Notes: generated from the sequence alone by a model not told the origin. DNA of 23,029 bases from Flavobacteriales bacterium (GCA_002728175.1 PBVH01000009.1:35420-58448); one strand, 5' to 3'. Counted from the stretch's first letter, positions 15,071 to 23,029 are shown. Program-made: numbers and translations.

Positions 15071-16415
15071 TATTTTTTTTTATTGTTGTTTTATTTGTTG
15101 TAATTTAAAAGCTCAATCATATGTTTTTGAAAACCAGTTTCAATCTAATATAGATATTGATATCAAACCAAGATTATTTTTCACAAATACGTTATTGGGC
15201 TCAGAAAGTAGATCGACTTATCTTATTGGTGCAAATATTAAATTAGAATTAAGTAAAAAGACAAATTTTTCCTATACTTTCGATCATTTGTCAGCAAAAA
15301 ATAATATTCCTATTTTTCAAGAATTCAAAGATTCTTTGACTATTTACCCTGGTTTTGGTAAACATAACAATAGATCAAATTTTAATTTAAATTTTAATTT
15401 AAATAAGTTTTTTAAAGTCAAAGCAGGTGTTGGAAAACAATTTATTGGTAATGGATACCGTTCTTTACTACTTTCTGATCTTTCAAGTAGTTATCCATTT
15501 TTACAAATTAAAACTTCAACTAATAAATTTGATTATTACAATTTTTATACAAAGTTTGAAAATAATGTTACTGATAACTCAAGTAAAATAAAATATGCTA
15601 GTATACATTATTTAAATCTTAAATTATCTTCAAAAATAAATATTGGTATTTATGAAGCTGTGTTATGGCCATCTAAGAACAAAAATCAAAATATTGGTTA
15701 TGAAATTTCATATTTAAATCCAATTATATTTTATCGGCCAATAGAATTTTCAATGGGTTCTGAAAAAGGAAATGCTTTGATGGGCACTAACTTAACTTAT
15801 ACTCTAAAAAAAATTAAATTTTATGCTCAATTTGTTCTAGATGATTTAAATATTTCTCGACGAAAAGATTCAGACCCTAATTATCAAGAAGGATTTATAC
15901 AAAATAAGTATGGATATCAGATAGGGACTAAGATAGAAAACAAAAATTTACATGTTAATATTGAGTATAATCAAATTCAACCATATACTTATGGTCACAG
16001 AAGTATTATAAGAAATTACACACATATGAATCAATCATTAGCTCACCCTTTAGGTGCTAATTTTAAAGAATTAATTAGTTTTTTTAAATACGATACTCAA
16101 AATTATTTAATAAGTTTAAAAACAATGATAGTAGGAGTTGGTCTAGATTCTATAGACACTCATTATGGGCAAAATATTTTTGATACAGAAGTCAATTCAA
16201 GTACTGGTGGGTCACATTCTTATGGTAATTATAATGGTCAAGGTGTTTACACTAATATTATTTTAATTCGACCTGAATTTTCTTATAAATTTAAATATTT
16301 TGATTTATTTTCATCGATATATCTCTTAAAGAAAAAGTCTGACCTAGTAGATCAGACTTCAATGTATTTATTAATTGGTATTCGAAATATACCTTTTTCA
16401 ATATTTCCTTTTTAG
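15054..16415 (+). CDS. wzi: Wzi/RemB-like outer membrane capsule-assembly protein
   Basis: Predicted outer membrane beta-barrel of 453 residues, the family linked to surface retention of capsule (Wzi) and, in flavobacteria, to gliding (RemB). A short basic start plus hydrophobic stretch ending LKA gives a signal peptide with likely cleavage after A20; it is unusual in having four cysteines (11, 12, 15, 16), but no proper lipobox. The motif KAGVGKQFIGNGYRSLLLSD (123-142) followed by YPFLQIKTS is characteristic. Alternating hydrophobic/polar strands fill the rest. ATG 15054 is preferred over GTG 15051. It overlaps the initiating transferase by 17 nt, tying it to the polysaccharide run, and its stop overlaps the convergent TPR gene by 4 nt. 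Its last 90 bases also contain a terminator for the opposite strand. Confidence 0.8.
   Translation: MRRRISIFFYCCFICCNLKAQSYVFENQFQSNIDIDIKPRLFFTNTLLGSESRSTYLIGANIKLELSKKTNFSYTFDHLSAKNNIPIFQEFKDSLTIYPGFGKHNNRSNFNLNFNLNKFFKVKAGVGKQFIGNGYRSLLLSDLSSSYPFLQIKTSTNKFDYYNFYTKFENNVTDNSSKIKYASIHYLNLKLSSKINIGIYEAVLWPSKNKNQNIGYEISYLNPIIFYRPIEFSMGSEKGNALMGTNLTYTLKKIKFYAQFVLDDLNISRRKDSDPNYQEGFIQNKYGYQIGTKIENKNLHVNIEYNQIQPYTYGHRSIIRNYTHMNQSLAHPLGANFKELISFFKYDTQNYLISLKTMIVGVGLDSIDTHYGQNIFDTEVNSSTGGSHSYGNYNGQGVYTNIILIRPEFSYKFKYFDLFSSIYLLKKKSDLVDQTSMYLLIGIRNIPFSIFPF
16330..16359 (-). terminator. Rho-independent terminator for the minus-strand unit, inside the wzi coding region
   Basis: A perfect 8-bp inverted repeat, AAGTCTGA at 16335-16342 and TCAGACTT at 16352-16359, encloses a 9-base loop. 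Read on the minus strand, the hairpin is followed by a T-rich tract (TCAGACTTTTTCTTT), as an intrinsic terminator requires. It lies about 52 bases downstream of the TPR gene stop at 16412. On the plus strand the hairpin is followed by CAATG, so it should not stop wzi transcription. Confidence 0.65.
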
Positions 16416-18007
16416 AATTCTACTTTTTCACCTTCTTTGTATGAAATAATGTAAGGGTCTTTGTAACCAGATTTTTTCATTTTCTTTTGATAGGCTATAG
16501 CATCTTTAAGATTTTCAAATATACCAGCTAAATATGTTGTTTTTGTATCACTTATTGGAATGATGATAATATTTTCCTGCTCAAAAAGTCCAGCAGGAGT
16601 ATCAAATTCGCCGTATGTACCTAAATGAACTCTAAAGATACGAGGCTCACCTCCTTGTGCAATTTGTTCTTCTCTACTAAATGATTTAATTAACTCATTT
16701 CTTGCCTTTTCATATGCATTTTGCGCACTTTTAGCTTTTGAATCTTCATTTATTTCTTTATAAATATAAATTAAACTTTCATGGGCAGGTAAAAACAACT
16801 TATCATGCTTTATCGTCCATCTTAGATACTTAATAGCCTTGTCCATAAACTCTTTCTTGGTATTTTTACTTTTTTGAGTTGCACCAAATGTATAATAAGC
16901 TACAGCTAAATTATAAGTCCAATCTCTTTTATATTTTCCTTCCTTAAAAATTTTAGGTGTAATATATTTTAAGTATCGTTTAGCTTGATTTGCACCTCTT
17001 TTGTCTCCTGTAGAAAGGTAAGCAATAGCTAAATTTGCTCTAATATGTGACAAACCATTGTCACTAATTTTTCCTCTTTTGAGATTTTTTTCGGAGTTTT
17101 TTAATTTGCTTTGAGCTAGTGAGTATTCTTTATTACTTAATGCTTTTGTTCCATCATTATATTGATCAATACCCTCTTGGACTTTACTTGTATTTCTATC
17201 ATTTAAATTGTTAAGTTTATTTCCTTCATATTTTAAAGGGTCGTCCTGTGTAACAATTCTTAAGTTAAGAATGTCTGGTTTTATCCCTTTAGCTGGAAAG
17301 ACTTTCTTTTCAATTTTTTTTCTTTCTGAAGTTCCACTGTTATTTTTTTTAGCTTGTATTTGTTTAACTCTAGTCTGTCTAGCCTGAGCATTATGCATTC
17401 TTTGTTTAACTTTTTTTGCATTACTAAGATTTCCTGTGTTTTTGTAAATTTCTTCAAGTGTAACATACGCTTGATAGTTATATTCATCATCTCTTATTAT
17501 TTGAGATAATAATGATGTTGCTTCACTTTTTTTATTTGTTTTGGACCATGCTATTGCAATATTGTAAGCCCATTTATTATCTGAATAAATTGTATTAGTT
17601 AACTTACTTAAAAATTTTTCTACAACTGCAAGATCACCTTTGTTTCCGGTGTGAGCGTAACAAAGTGCAAGGTTTGCATTTATGTAATTTAAAGCGTCAT
17701 CATTTAGTTTTGCTCTTTTGTAATCTTTCATTGCAGCGTTAAAGTCTATTATAGCTTCCGAATACTCTTTATTTTTCATTTTAGAAAATGCACTAGTATA
17801 GTTTTGTTCAGCTGTATTAAGAAGTTTTGATGTTCTTTTTGGAATTTCTTTTCCAGCGAATTCAGTGACTTTATCAATATCAGATATTGGAGTCCATGAA
17901 TATGGAACTAAATTTTTTACATCAATACTATCAAGAATTATTGTTGCATGTAAAAACTGTGCTGAAAGTAGAAAAGATATGAAGATTAAGTATTTTGTTT
18001 TGATCAT
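16412..18007 (-). CDS. Periplasmic TPR protein with C-terminal SPOR-like domain
   Basis: A 531-residue secreted protein of unknown specific function. A signal peptide (MIKTKYLIFISFLLSAQFLHA) should send it to the periplasm. Two TPR-rich blocks follow, about 65-206 and 275-438. They look like an internal duplication, with matching segments such as LNDDALNYINANLALCYAHT (101-120) and ISDNGLSHIRANLAIAYLST (314-333). A Lys/Gln-rich linker (about 207-240) joins them. Residues about 455-531, from RIFRVHLGTYGEF through TTYLAGIFENLKDA to SGYKDPYIISY, look like a SPOR peptidoglycan-binding domain. The start codon is ATG at 18007, only 39 nt after the adhesin stop, so the two genes are probably co-transcribed. 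TPR proteins with SPOR ends are frequent in Bacteroidota; a scaffold role near the adhesin or its secretion machine is speculation. Confidence 0.75.
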   Translation of the reverse strand: MIKTKYLIFISFLLSAQFLHATIILDSIDVKNLVPYSWTPISDIDKVTEFAGKEIPKRTSKLLNTAEQNYTSAFSKMKNKEYSEAIIDFNAAMKDYKRAKLNDDALNYINANLALCYAHTGNKGDLAVVEKFLSKLTNTIYSDNKWAYNIAIAWSKTNKKSEATSLLSQIIRDDEYNYQAYVTLEEIYKNTGNLSNAKKVKQRMHNAQARQTRVKQIQAKKNNSGTSERKKIEKKVFPAKGIKPDILNLRIVTQDDPLKYEGNKLNNLNDRNTSKVQEGIDQYNDGTKALSNKEYSLAQSKLKNSEKNLKRGKISDNGLSHIRANLAIAYLSTGDKRGANQAKRYLKYITPKIFKEGKYKRDWTYNLAVAYYTFGATQKSKNTKKEFMDKAIKYLRWTIKHDKLFLPAHESLIYIYKEINEDSKAKSAQNAYEKARNELIKSFSREEQIAQGGEPRIFRVHLGTYGEFDTPAGLFEQENIIIIPISDTKTTYLAGIFENLKDAIAYQKKMKKSGYKDPYIISYKEGEKVEF

Positions 18008-18046
18008 TTTATTTGATTTTATAAATTTTTTGCAAATTATGAAAAA

Positions 18047-21000
18047 TTATTTAAGAATTATTTTTCGGTTGATAATTTCATTATTAATATTAAGTTTAAT
18101 GTAATATGTTCCTTTAGTTAGATTAGATAAATCTAAGGCTTTATATTTATTTAAATTATTGTCTTTTAAAACTAATTCACCAAGGTTATTATAAATTATT
18201 ATCTCACTAATATTTATCTCACTTTCAACAAATAAATATCCATTAGTCGGGTTTGGATAAATTTTTAACAAATTATCATCAACTAAATTATTGTTTAATG
18301 CAGTTAGATTATAGAACGCAGTGTCTGAAGTACATCCTTGATCGTCTGTTATAATAAGCCAGTACTGTCCATTCCCTTGAGGTAAAATACTTTGAGTATT
18401 TTCATTAGTGTTCCATTCATAGCTAGTAACTGTTACTCCAGCAGGTTGAGTTTGACCTTTTGATAAATTGATCCCATCAAATACTATTTCTACCAAAAAT
18501 GGTGTGGTACTATCAACTACTGTAACTGTTATGCTATCTACACAGCCTGATGGACCATGAGTAATATAGCAAGTGTATGTTCCAGGCTCAAGATTAGTCG
18601 GATTATAACCATTGAATGGAAATGGATCAATATTTGGCCAAGAATATGAAACTGGCCATTGATTTTGTGAAACTTGCTGATTTCCATAATATGCAGCGCC
18701 TTGAATGTATGCAGATCCATCATTAGCATTATTAAAGCATGATGGAGAAATACTGCTTGTCGAATCAATATTTAATATAGGAGCATCATAAATAACTAAG
18801 TTATTGATTGTTGCTTGACATCCAATTGAATCTGTAAATGTAACACTATATGTTCCTGGACATAAATCGCCATTTAAATTACTACCAGACCACTGTTGCC
18901 AAGAAGGGTTAGGTATTCCGTTGTGCCCGCTATAAACAAACTGAACAAATCCGTTACATTCACCATTACAGTCTACAGTATCAGCATAGTTTGTTGGGTT
19001 TGAGGTTGTTACTTCAAATATATCTCCATTATCAATAGTGAGATCAATACTTGCTCCACAGCCTAGTGAATCAATAACCTCTAAGGTATAGTTACCTACA
19101 CTTAAATTAGTAAATATTTCATTATTTTGTTGTGAAGCAAATTGATCAATAGAAAAAATAAATGGAACAATTCCCCCTTCAATATTTACTAAATCAATAG
19201 AACCATTACTAAAGTTATTGCAGCTTACATCTGAGGTAATTGCCGAAGATATCCACATCGAATCCGGTTGAGTCAAAGTTATTGAATCGTATGCAGTACA
19301 TCCATTTGCATCTGTTACTGTTAAATAATGAGTACCTTCATAAAGGAATGTACTTATATTGTTTGAAGTATTACTCCACAAAAATTGATATTGTAATGTA
19401 CCACCATATGTGTACGCTGTTGCCATAGCAGTTTCACCATAGCATATAATATTATCTGCAAAAATATTTACGTCTAGACTGTCGGGTTCGTAAATGTCAA
19501 AAGTAAAGATTGAGGTATCTGAGCTAGTAATAATATGTAGTGTGTAAACACCACCACACAAATTGTATAAATTCTGATCTTGTGAATTAAATCCGTTTGG
19601 ACCAGTCCATAAAATAGAGAAAGGTTCAGTAGGAGATAAAACAGGATTTATTATAATATTTGCATCACATTCTCCAAAACAAGAAGTAGTAAAAGTAGTT
19701 AGAACGCTATCAACATTTACTGATACAGCAGGAGGTTCAGAAATTAAAATAAATAATGTGTCGGAAAAACATCCAACTTGATCATTTACAATCAAATAAT
19801 ATGAACCTGCAAATAAGTTAAATATATTTTGATTTGAACTTGTAAATCCATTTGGACCGTACCAGTTGTAGTTGTAAATGCTATCTCCTCCACTAACTAA
19901 TATAGTAATTGCACCATTTGCCAATCCATTAACACTAACATTAGCAATTGAATCAATAAATACTATAATCTTATCTGGTTGTGAGATAGAAGCAGTTTTG
20001 TAATTTATACAACCATTTGCATCCGTCACAGTAAGGGAATAATTACCGTCACATATATTATTGAGTGTATCATTTGTTCCTACTAAATTTGAGTTATTAT
20101 CAAACCATTCATAGTTGTATGGTGCGGTTCCGGAGTTGCTTGCAAAATTTGATAGATTGTTAGCAATAATCATTCCATCACAATAATCGAAACAAGTAAC
20201 GTTTATAGAATCTATATTTGTTTGAAGGGCAAATGCAGGTTCAATAATTTGAAAAGTTTCGGTAAATGTACAACCAAAGCTATCAAATAAATTTGCAGTG
20301 TACCATCCAACAGATATTGAATCAACATATGTCGATGTATCTCCATTTGACCAACTAAAAGTATATGGAGCAAAACCTCCTAAAATTGCATCAATGCTAA
20401 TCCAGCCGTCACTGTATCCTTTACATGAAATATTTACACCATTATAATTTGAAACACTTGAAACAAAATGTAAACTATCTGCAAGATGAAGAATTTCTAC
20501 TGAGTCAATATAAACGCAACCATTATCATCAGTAATACTATAGCTATGTACTCCAGCAGGGTGATTAATAAAACTATAATTTACTTGTCCTCCAGCAAGA
20601 GGAACTAATGTATTAAATGTATTGTTATAAAATTCATAATCTGTTATACCTCCACTAATTGTTAGTTGAGCAAATCCAGTAAAGTCACCCCAACATTCAA
20701 CGTGTTGTATGCTATCAATTGATACAGAAATAATATCAGGTTGGCTTATACTTATGCTATCATTTTTAATACATCCTAGACTATCAGAATATTGAAGTAT
20801 GTGTGAACCAGCAGTAAAACCTGAAAGAGTAGTGATGTTTGAAATTAGTGGATTAATAATAGTAGATGATAGTCCGGTAGATGGATTAATCCATTGCAAT
20901 AGGTAGCCACTAGTACTAGGAACACCTCCACTTACATTATTACTATTAATTTGAATTTCTCCTGTAGAATCACCATGACACAAAATATTTGATATATTGT

Positions 21001-23029
21001 ATGTAGCTTGTATCTCTGTATTGGTGTTAATGAAAACAGAATCGGTTAATATACAACCATTATCATCTGTAATATTAAAAATATTATATCCCCCAACAAG
21101 ATTAGAAGCTATGTTAGATGTGATCCCATTTTCCCATTGTAAAACATATGGAGATACACCTCCACTGATATTAATAATTTCAGCAGTTCCAACAGAATCA
21201 CCAAAGCATTGGATATCATTTAAAACATTAATATTAACTGCTAGGGCAGATGAAGGCTGACTAACTAAGATAGAATCCATATATGTACAGTTGTTTGCAT
21301 CAGTGACAGTACAGTAATACATTCCAGCAGAAAGATTTGTTGCTGTTGAGTTTGTGTCTCCATTGTTCCATAAATAGCTGTAAGGAGGTACTCCATCTGT
21401 AACTACAAAGGCTGCTGTACCTGTAGAACCGCCAAAACAAAGAACATCGTTGTGGTATCCAATCATTGTCACTGGTGTTGATGGGACTAATGTTATAGAA
21501 TCAGATATAATGCAACCATTTAAATCAGATACCAAATAAGGATATGTGCCAGTTGTTAAAGAACTATTATTAACTCCAAACCAATTAATATTGTACGATG
21601 GAATTCCTCCACTTATTATCAATTCTGCTGAAAATAATGAAGAGCCAGTATCGCAATTAAGTTGAATAATAGAGTCTTGAACAATAATTTGGTTTGGTTG
21701 GTATAACTGTATTAACTGAGTACTTGTACAGTTAGCATCATCAGTAGCTATTACAGTGTATGATCCAGCGGAAAGATTTGTTGCGGTATCATTGGTACTA
21801 TTTAAGCTTGGCCAATTGTATGTAACTATACCAGTTCCCCCGCTAGTAGCTATATAAATCTCACCATCACTTTGACCATTACATGATATTTCAAATCCGT
21901 TATAATTGGTTGTGTTTATAGTCCAATTAATAGGGCTAGGGCTAGTTAAATTAATAGGTCCAAATGTGGTTGAACAGTTTAAGATATCATTTATGGTGAC
22001 AGAATAATTTCCAGCAGATAAATTTGACAAATCTTGAGTTGTTTGCCCGTTACTCCAATTGTATGAATAATTTCCATTCCCTCCAGTAATATCTATATCT
22101 ATACTTCCGTTAGGATTTAAACAATCAGTAATATTACTAGAGCTTATTAATGTAATGTTTAGTGGGTTTGGTTGATTAACAGCAACAGATCCATTTATTG
22201 TACATTGGTTAAAATCTAAAATTTGGTAAGAATAATTACCAACAGATAAAGATGTTGTATCTACTCCAAACCAATTTGTCGAATAAGGACCAATACCTCC
22301 AGAAATACTTACTATCTCTGCTGTTCCATCACTACCTCCATAGCAAGAAACATCAGTACTATTACTAATCGCTGTTAATAGATTAGGTTGACTAATACTT
22401 ACACTGCCACTAGTTAAGCATCCATTATTATCTGATATATTGTAGTTGTAAGATCCGGCATTCAAGTTGTTTGTATCTACTCCAAACCAATCAGTACTGT
22501 AAGGTGGTGTTCCTCCGCTTATATTGTTTATTTCTGCTGTTCCATCACTACCTCCATAGCAAGAAACATCAGTACTACTACTAATCGCTGTTAATAGATT
22601 AGGTTGACTAATACTTACACTGCCACTAGTTAAGCATCCATTATTATCTGATACATTGTAGCTGTAAGATCCAGTACTCAAATTGTTTGTGTCTACTCCA
22701 AACCAATCAGTATTGTAAGGCGGTACACCTCCTGTTATATTGTTTATTTCAGCAGTTCCATCACTGCCTCCATTGCAAGAAACACTAGTACTACTACTAG
22801 TTATTATTATTGGATTAGGTTCGCTAATTAAAATATTATTCACGTTAGTTGTACAACCATTACCATCAGTTACTGTATAAGGGTAGTTTCCAGCACCAAT
22901 ACCAACAGGTGTGGTATAGTTTGAAGAACCAAGTAAGGGAACAGAATATCCAAAAGCGTTAAGTGTATATGTTTGTGTGCCTCCGCTGACATATACAGTT
23001 GCACTACCATCATTCCCACCATTACAAGA
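18047..23029 (-). CDS. Giant SprB-repeat surface adhesin with T9SS sorting domain (5' end beyond window)
   Basis: The frame is open to the right edge; counting from there, 1660 residues are visible and the N-terminus (signal peptide) is missing. About nineteen SprB-type repeats of roughly 72-96 residues run in tandem. Each typically has SCxGxSDG near the start, a GG..PY turn, a W, an AGxYxxxVxD segment and an NGC near the end. The last 73 residues (LKIYPNPTNG, then ISEIIIYNNLGELVL, LSNLTKGTYYIKL and a final RKIILK) are a type A T9SS C-terminal domain, so the protein should cross the outer membrane by type IX secretion and be displayed or released. SprB repeats occur in the gliding adhesin SprB and in many large Bacteroidota surface proteins; gliding itself cannot be claimed. 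A GTG at 22843 is internal, not the start. The TPR/SPOR gene follows after 39 nt. Confidence 0.9.
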   Translation of the reverse strand, partial: SCNGGNDGSATVYVSGGTQTYTLNAFGYSVPLLGSSNYTTPVGIGAGNYPYTVTDGNGCTTNVNNILISEPNPIIITSSSTSVSCNGGSDGTAEINNITGGVPPYNTDWFGVDTNNLSTGSYSYNVSDNNGCLTSGSVSISQPNLLTAISSSTDVSCYGGSDGTAEINNISGGTPPYSTDWFGVDTNNLNAGSYNYNISDNNGCLTSGSVSISQPNLLTAISNSTDVSCYGGSDGTAEIVSISGGIGPYSTNWFGVDTTSLSVGNYSYQILDFNQCTINGSVAVNQPNPLNITLISSSNITDCLNPNGSIDIDITGGNGNYSYNWSNGQTTQDLSNLSAGNYSVTINDILNCSTTFGPINLTSPSPINWTINTTNYNGFEISCNGQSDGEIYIATSGGTGIVTYNWPSLNSTNDTATNLSAGSYTVIATDDANCTSTQLIQLYQPNQIIVQDSIIQLNCDTGSSLFSAELIISGGIPSYNINWFGVNNSSLTTGTYPYLVSDLNGCIISDSITLVPSTPVTMIGYHNDVLCFGGSTGTAAFVVTDGVPPYSYLWNNGDTNSTATNLSAGMYYCTVTDANNCTYMDSILVSQPSSALAVNINVLNDIQCFGDSVGTAEIINISGGVSPYVLQWENGITSNIASNLVGGYNIFNITDDNGCILTDSVFINTNTEIQATYNISNILCHGDSTGEIQINSNNVSGGVPSTSGYLLQWINPSTGLSSTIINPLISNITTLSGFTAGSHILQYSDSLGCIKNDSISISQPDIISVSIDSIQHVECWGDFTGFAQLTISGGITDYEFYNNTFNTLVPLAGGQVNYSFINHPAGVHSYSITDDNGCVYIDSVEILHLADSLHFVSSVSNYNGVNISCKGYSDGWISIDAILGGFAPYTFSWSNGDTSTYVDSISVGWYTANLFDSFGCTFTETFQIIEPAFALQTNIDSINVTCFDYCDGMIIANNLSNFASNSGTAPYNYEWFDNNSNLVGTNDTLNNICDGNYSLTVTDANGCINYKTASISQPDKIIVFIDSIANVSVNGLANGAITILVSGGDSIYNYNWYGPNGFTSSNQNIFNLFAGSYYLIVNDQVGCFSDTLFILISEPPAVSVNVDSVLTTFTTSCFGECDANIIINPVLSPTEPFSILWTGPNGFNSQDQNLYNLCGGVYTLHIITSSDTSIFTFDIYEPDSLDVNIFADNIICYGETAMATAYTYGGTLQYQFLWSNTSNNISTFLYEGTHYLTVTDANGCTAYDSITLTQPDSMWISSAITSDVSCNNFSNGSIDLVNIEGGIVPFIFSIDQFASQQNNEIFTNLSVGNYTLEVIDSLGCGASIDLTIDNGDIFEVTTSNPTNYADTVDCNGECNGFVQFVYSGHNGIPNPSWQQWSGSNLNGDLCPGTYSVTFTDSIGCQATINNLVIYDAPILNIDSTSSISPSCFNNANDGSAYIQGAAYYGNQQVSQNQWPVSYSWPNIDPFPFNGYNPTNLEPGTYTCYITHGPSGCVDSITVTVVDSTTPFLVEIVFDGINLSKGQTQPAGVTVTSYEWNTNENTQSILPQGNGQYWLIITDDQGCTSDTAFYNLTALNNNLVDDNLLKIYPNPTNGYLFVESEINISEIIIYNNLGELVLKDNNLNKYKALDLSNLTKGTYYIKLNINNEIINRKIILK
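18050..18268 (-). other. Type A T9SS C-terminal sorting domain
   Basis: The 73 C-terminal residues of the adhesin contain the four hallmarks: YPNPTNG at the start, a central IYNNLGELV, LSNLTKGTYYIKL, and a short basic end (RKIILK). In known T9SS cargo this domain is recognised by the outer membrane translocon and usually removed by a sortase-like protease. Confidence 0.9.
18467..23029 (-). repeat. Protein-level SprB repeat array (about 19 units, first one cut by the window edge)
   Basis: Units are 72-96 codons long. Eighteen complete units can be delimited between 18467 and 22786, with one partial unit from 22787 to the edge. Unit length is most regular at the N-terminal side (72, 72, 73 residues) and most variable toward the C-terminal side, where the cores also diverge. 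Confidence 0.85.
22321..22752 (-). repeat. Two near-identical tandem 216-bp DNA repeats within the adhesin gene
   Basis: Blocks 22321-22536 and 22537-22752 align without gaps and differ at roughly 16 positions by my count (about 93% identical). The first ~110 bases of each are almost the same. 216 bp equals one 72-residue repeat, so the frame is kept. Neighbouring repeats are far more diverged in DNA, so this points to recent duplication or gene conversion. Confidence 0.8.

Noticed and set aside
15392..15415. Short 12-bp direct repeat (AATTTTAATTTA-like) in wzi
   Set aside because: It simply encodes an alternating FNLNFNLN beta strand in AT-rich codons; two copies are not evidence of a separate element.
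16335..16359. Same hairpin as a terminator for wzi and the polysaccharide operon
   Set aside because: On the plus strand it is not followed by a U tract and lies before the wzi stop codon; it fits only the minus strand.
18042..18065. AT-only imperfect palindrome around the adhesin stop as a terminator
   Set aside because: Only about six A-T pairs and no GC in the stem; too weak to call, and the TPR gene follows closely as if co-transcribed.
22136..22786. Regular ~216-bp repeats considered as a CRISPR-like or satellite array
   Set aside because: They stay in frame, encode SprB repeats with conserved Cys and Gly positions, and lack the short-repeat/unique-spacer pattern of CRISPR.
22841..22843. 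GTG as the start of the adhesin
   Set aside because: The frame continues open to the window edge and encodes another SprB repeat with SCNGGNDGS and DGNGC motifs, so the codon is internal.
1..23029. A defence, mobile-element or other novel multi-gene system
   Set aside because: Every intact gene fits surface polysaccharide synthesis, a surface adhesin or its TPR neighbour; no nuclease, integrase, transposase, toxin or reverse transcriptase motif was seen on either strand.

Overview
The window reads as an AT-rich (roughly 30% GC by eye) piece of a Bacteroidota chromosome, most likely a marine or aquatic member of the Flavobacteriales. This rests on four things: a giant SprB-repeat surface protein with a type A type IX secretion (T9SS) sorting domain, a TPR/SPOR protein, a Wzi/RemB-like outer membrane protein, and genes that mostly lack Shine-Dalgarno sites. 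The genus cannot be named from the sequence.

Region 1 (about 1-16415, plus strand) is one tightly packed operon-like run for a Wzx/Wzy-dependent surface polysaccharide (capsule, O-antigen or exopolysaccharide). Gaps are 0-43 nt and many genes overlap by 4-17 nt. In order: gpsA-like dehydrogenase; a CMP-nonulosonate cytidylyltransferase fused to a KdsC-type HAD phosphatase; galE epimerase; a nonulosonic acid synthase without its C-terminal SAF domain; wzx flippase; hexapeptide O-acyltransferase; sulfotransferase; the N-terminal stump of a family 2 glycosyltransferase; an intact family 2 glycosyltransferase; a 39-residue orphan ORF; a wzy-like polymerase; two GT4 glycosyltransferases; gmd and fcl (GDP-L-fucose); the initiating polyprenyl-phosphate sugar transferase; and wzi. 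The predicted product is built on undecaprenyl phosphate by the initiating transferase and the three glycosyltransferases. It probably contains fucose and a sialic-acid-like sugar, is acylated and sulfated, is flipped by Wzx, polymerised by Wzy, and held at the surface with help from Wzi. Wza/Wzc-type export genes are not in the window.

Region 2 (16412-23029, minus strand) converges on region 1 with a 4-nt overlap of stop codons. It holds a giant T9SS-secreted SprB-repeat adhesin, cut by the right edge of the window (at least 1660 residues, about 19 repeats), followed 39 nt downstream by a periplasmic TPR + SPOR-like protein. A hairpin plus T-tract inside the end of wzi is placed to terminate this minus-strand unit.

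The most interesting points are these. The nonulosonate genes look like the 9-phosphate (animal/KDN-type) route rather than the usual bacterial NeuB/NeuC route. Two recombination-scar-like ORFs flank the family 2 glycosyltransferase. Some adhesin repeats carry a co-occurring extra cysteine pair, and others are near-identical 216-bp tandem copies. No gene-free stretch exceeds 300 bases. I saw no tRNA, rRNA, IS element, CRISPR array or convincing promoter.
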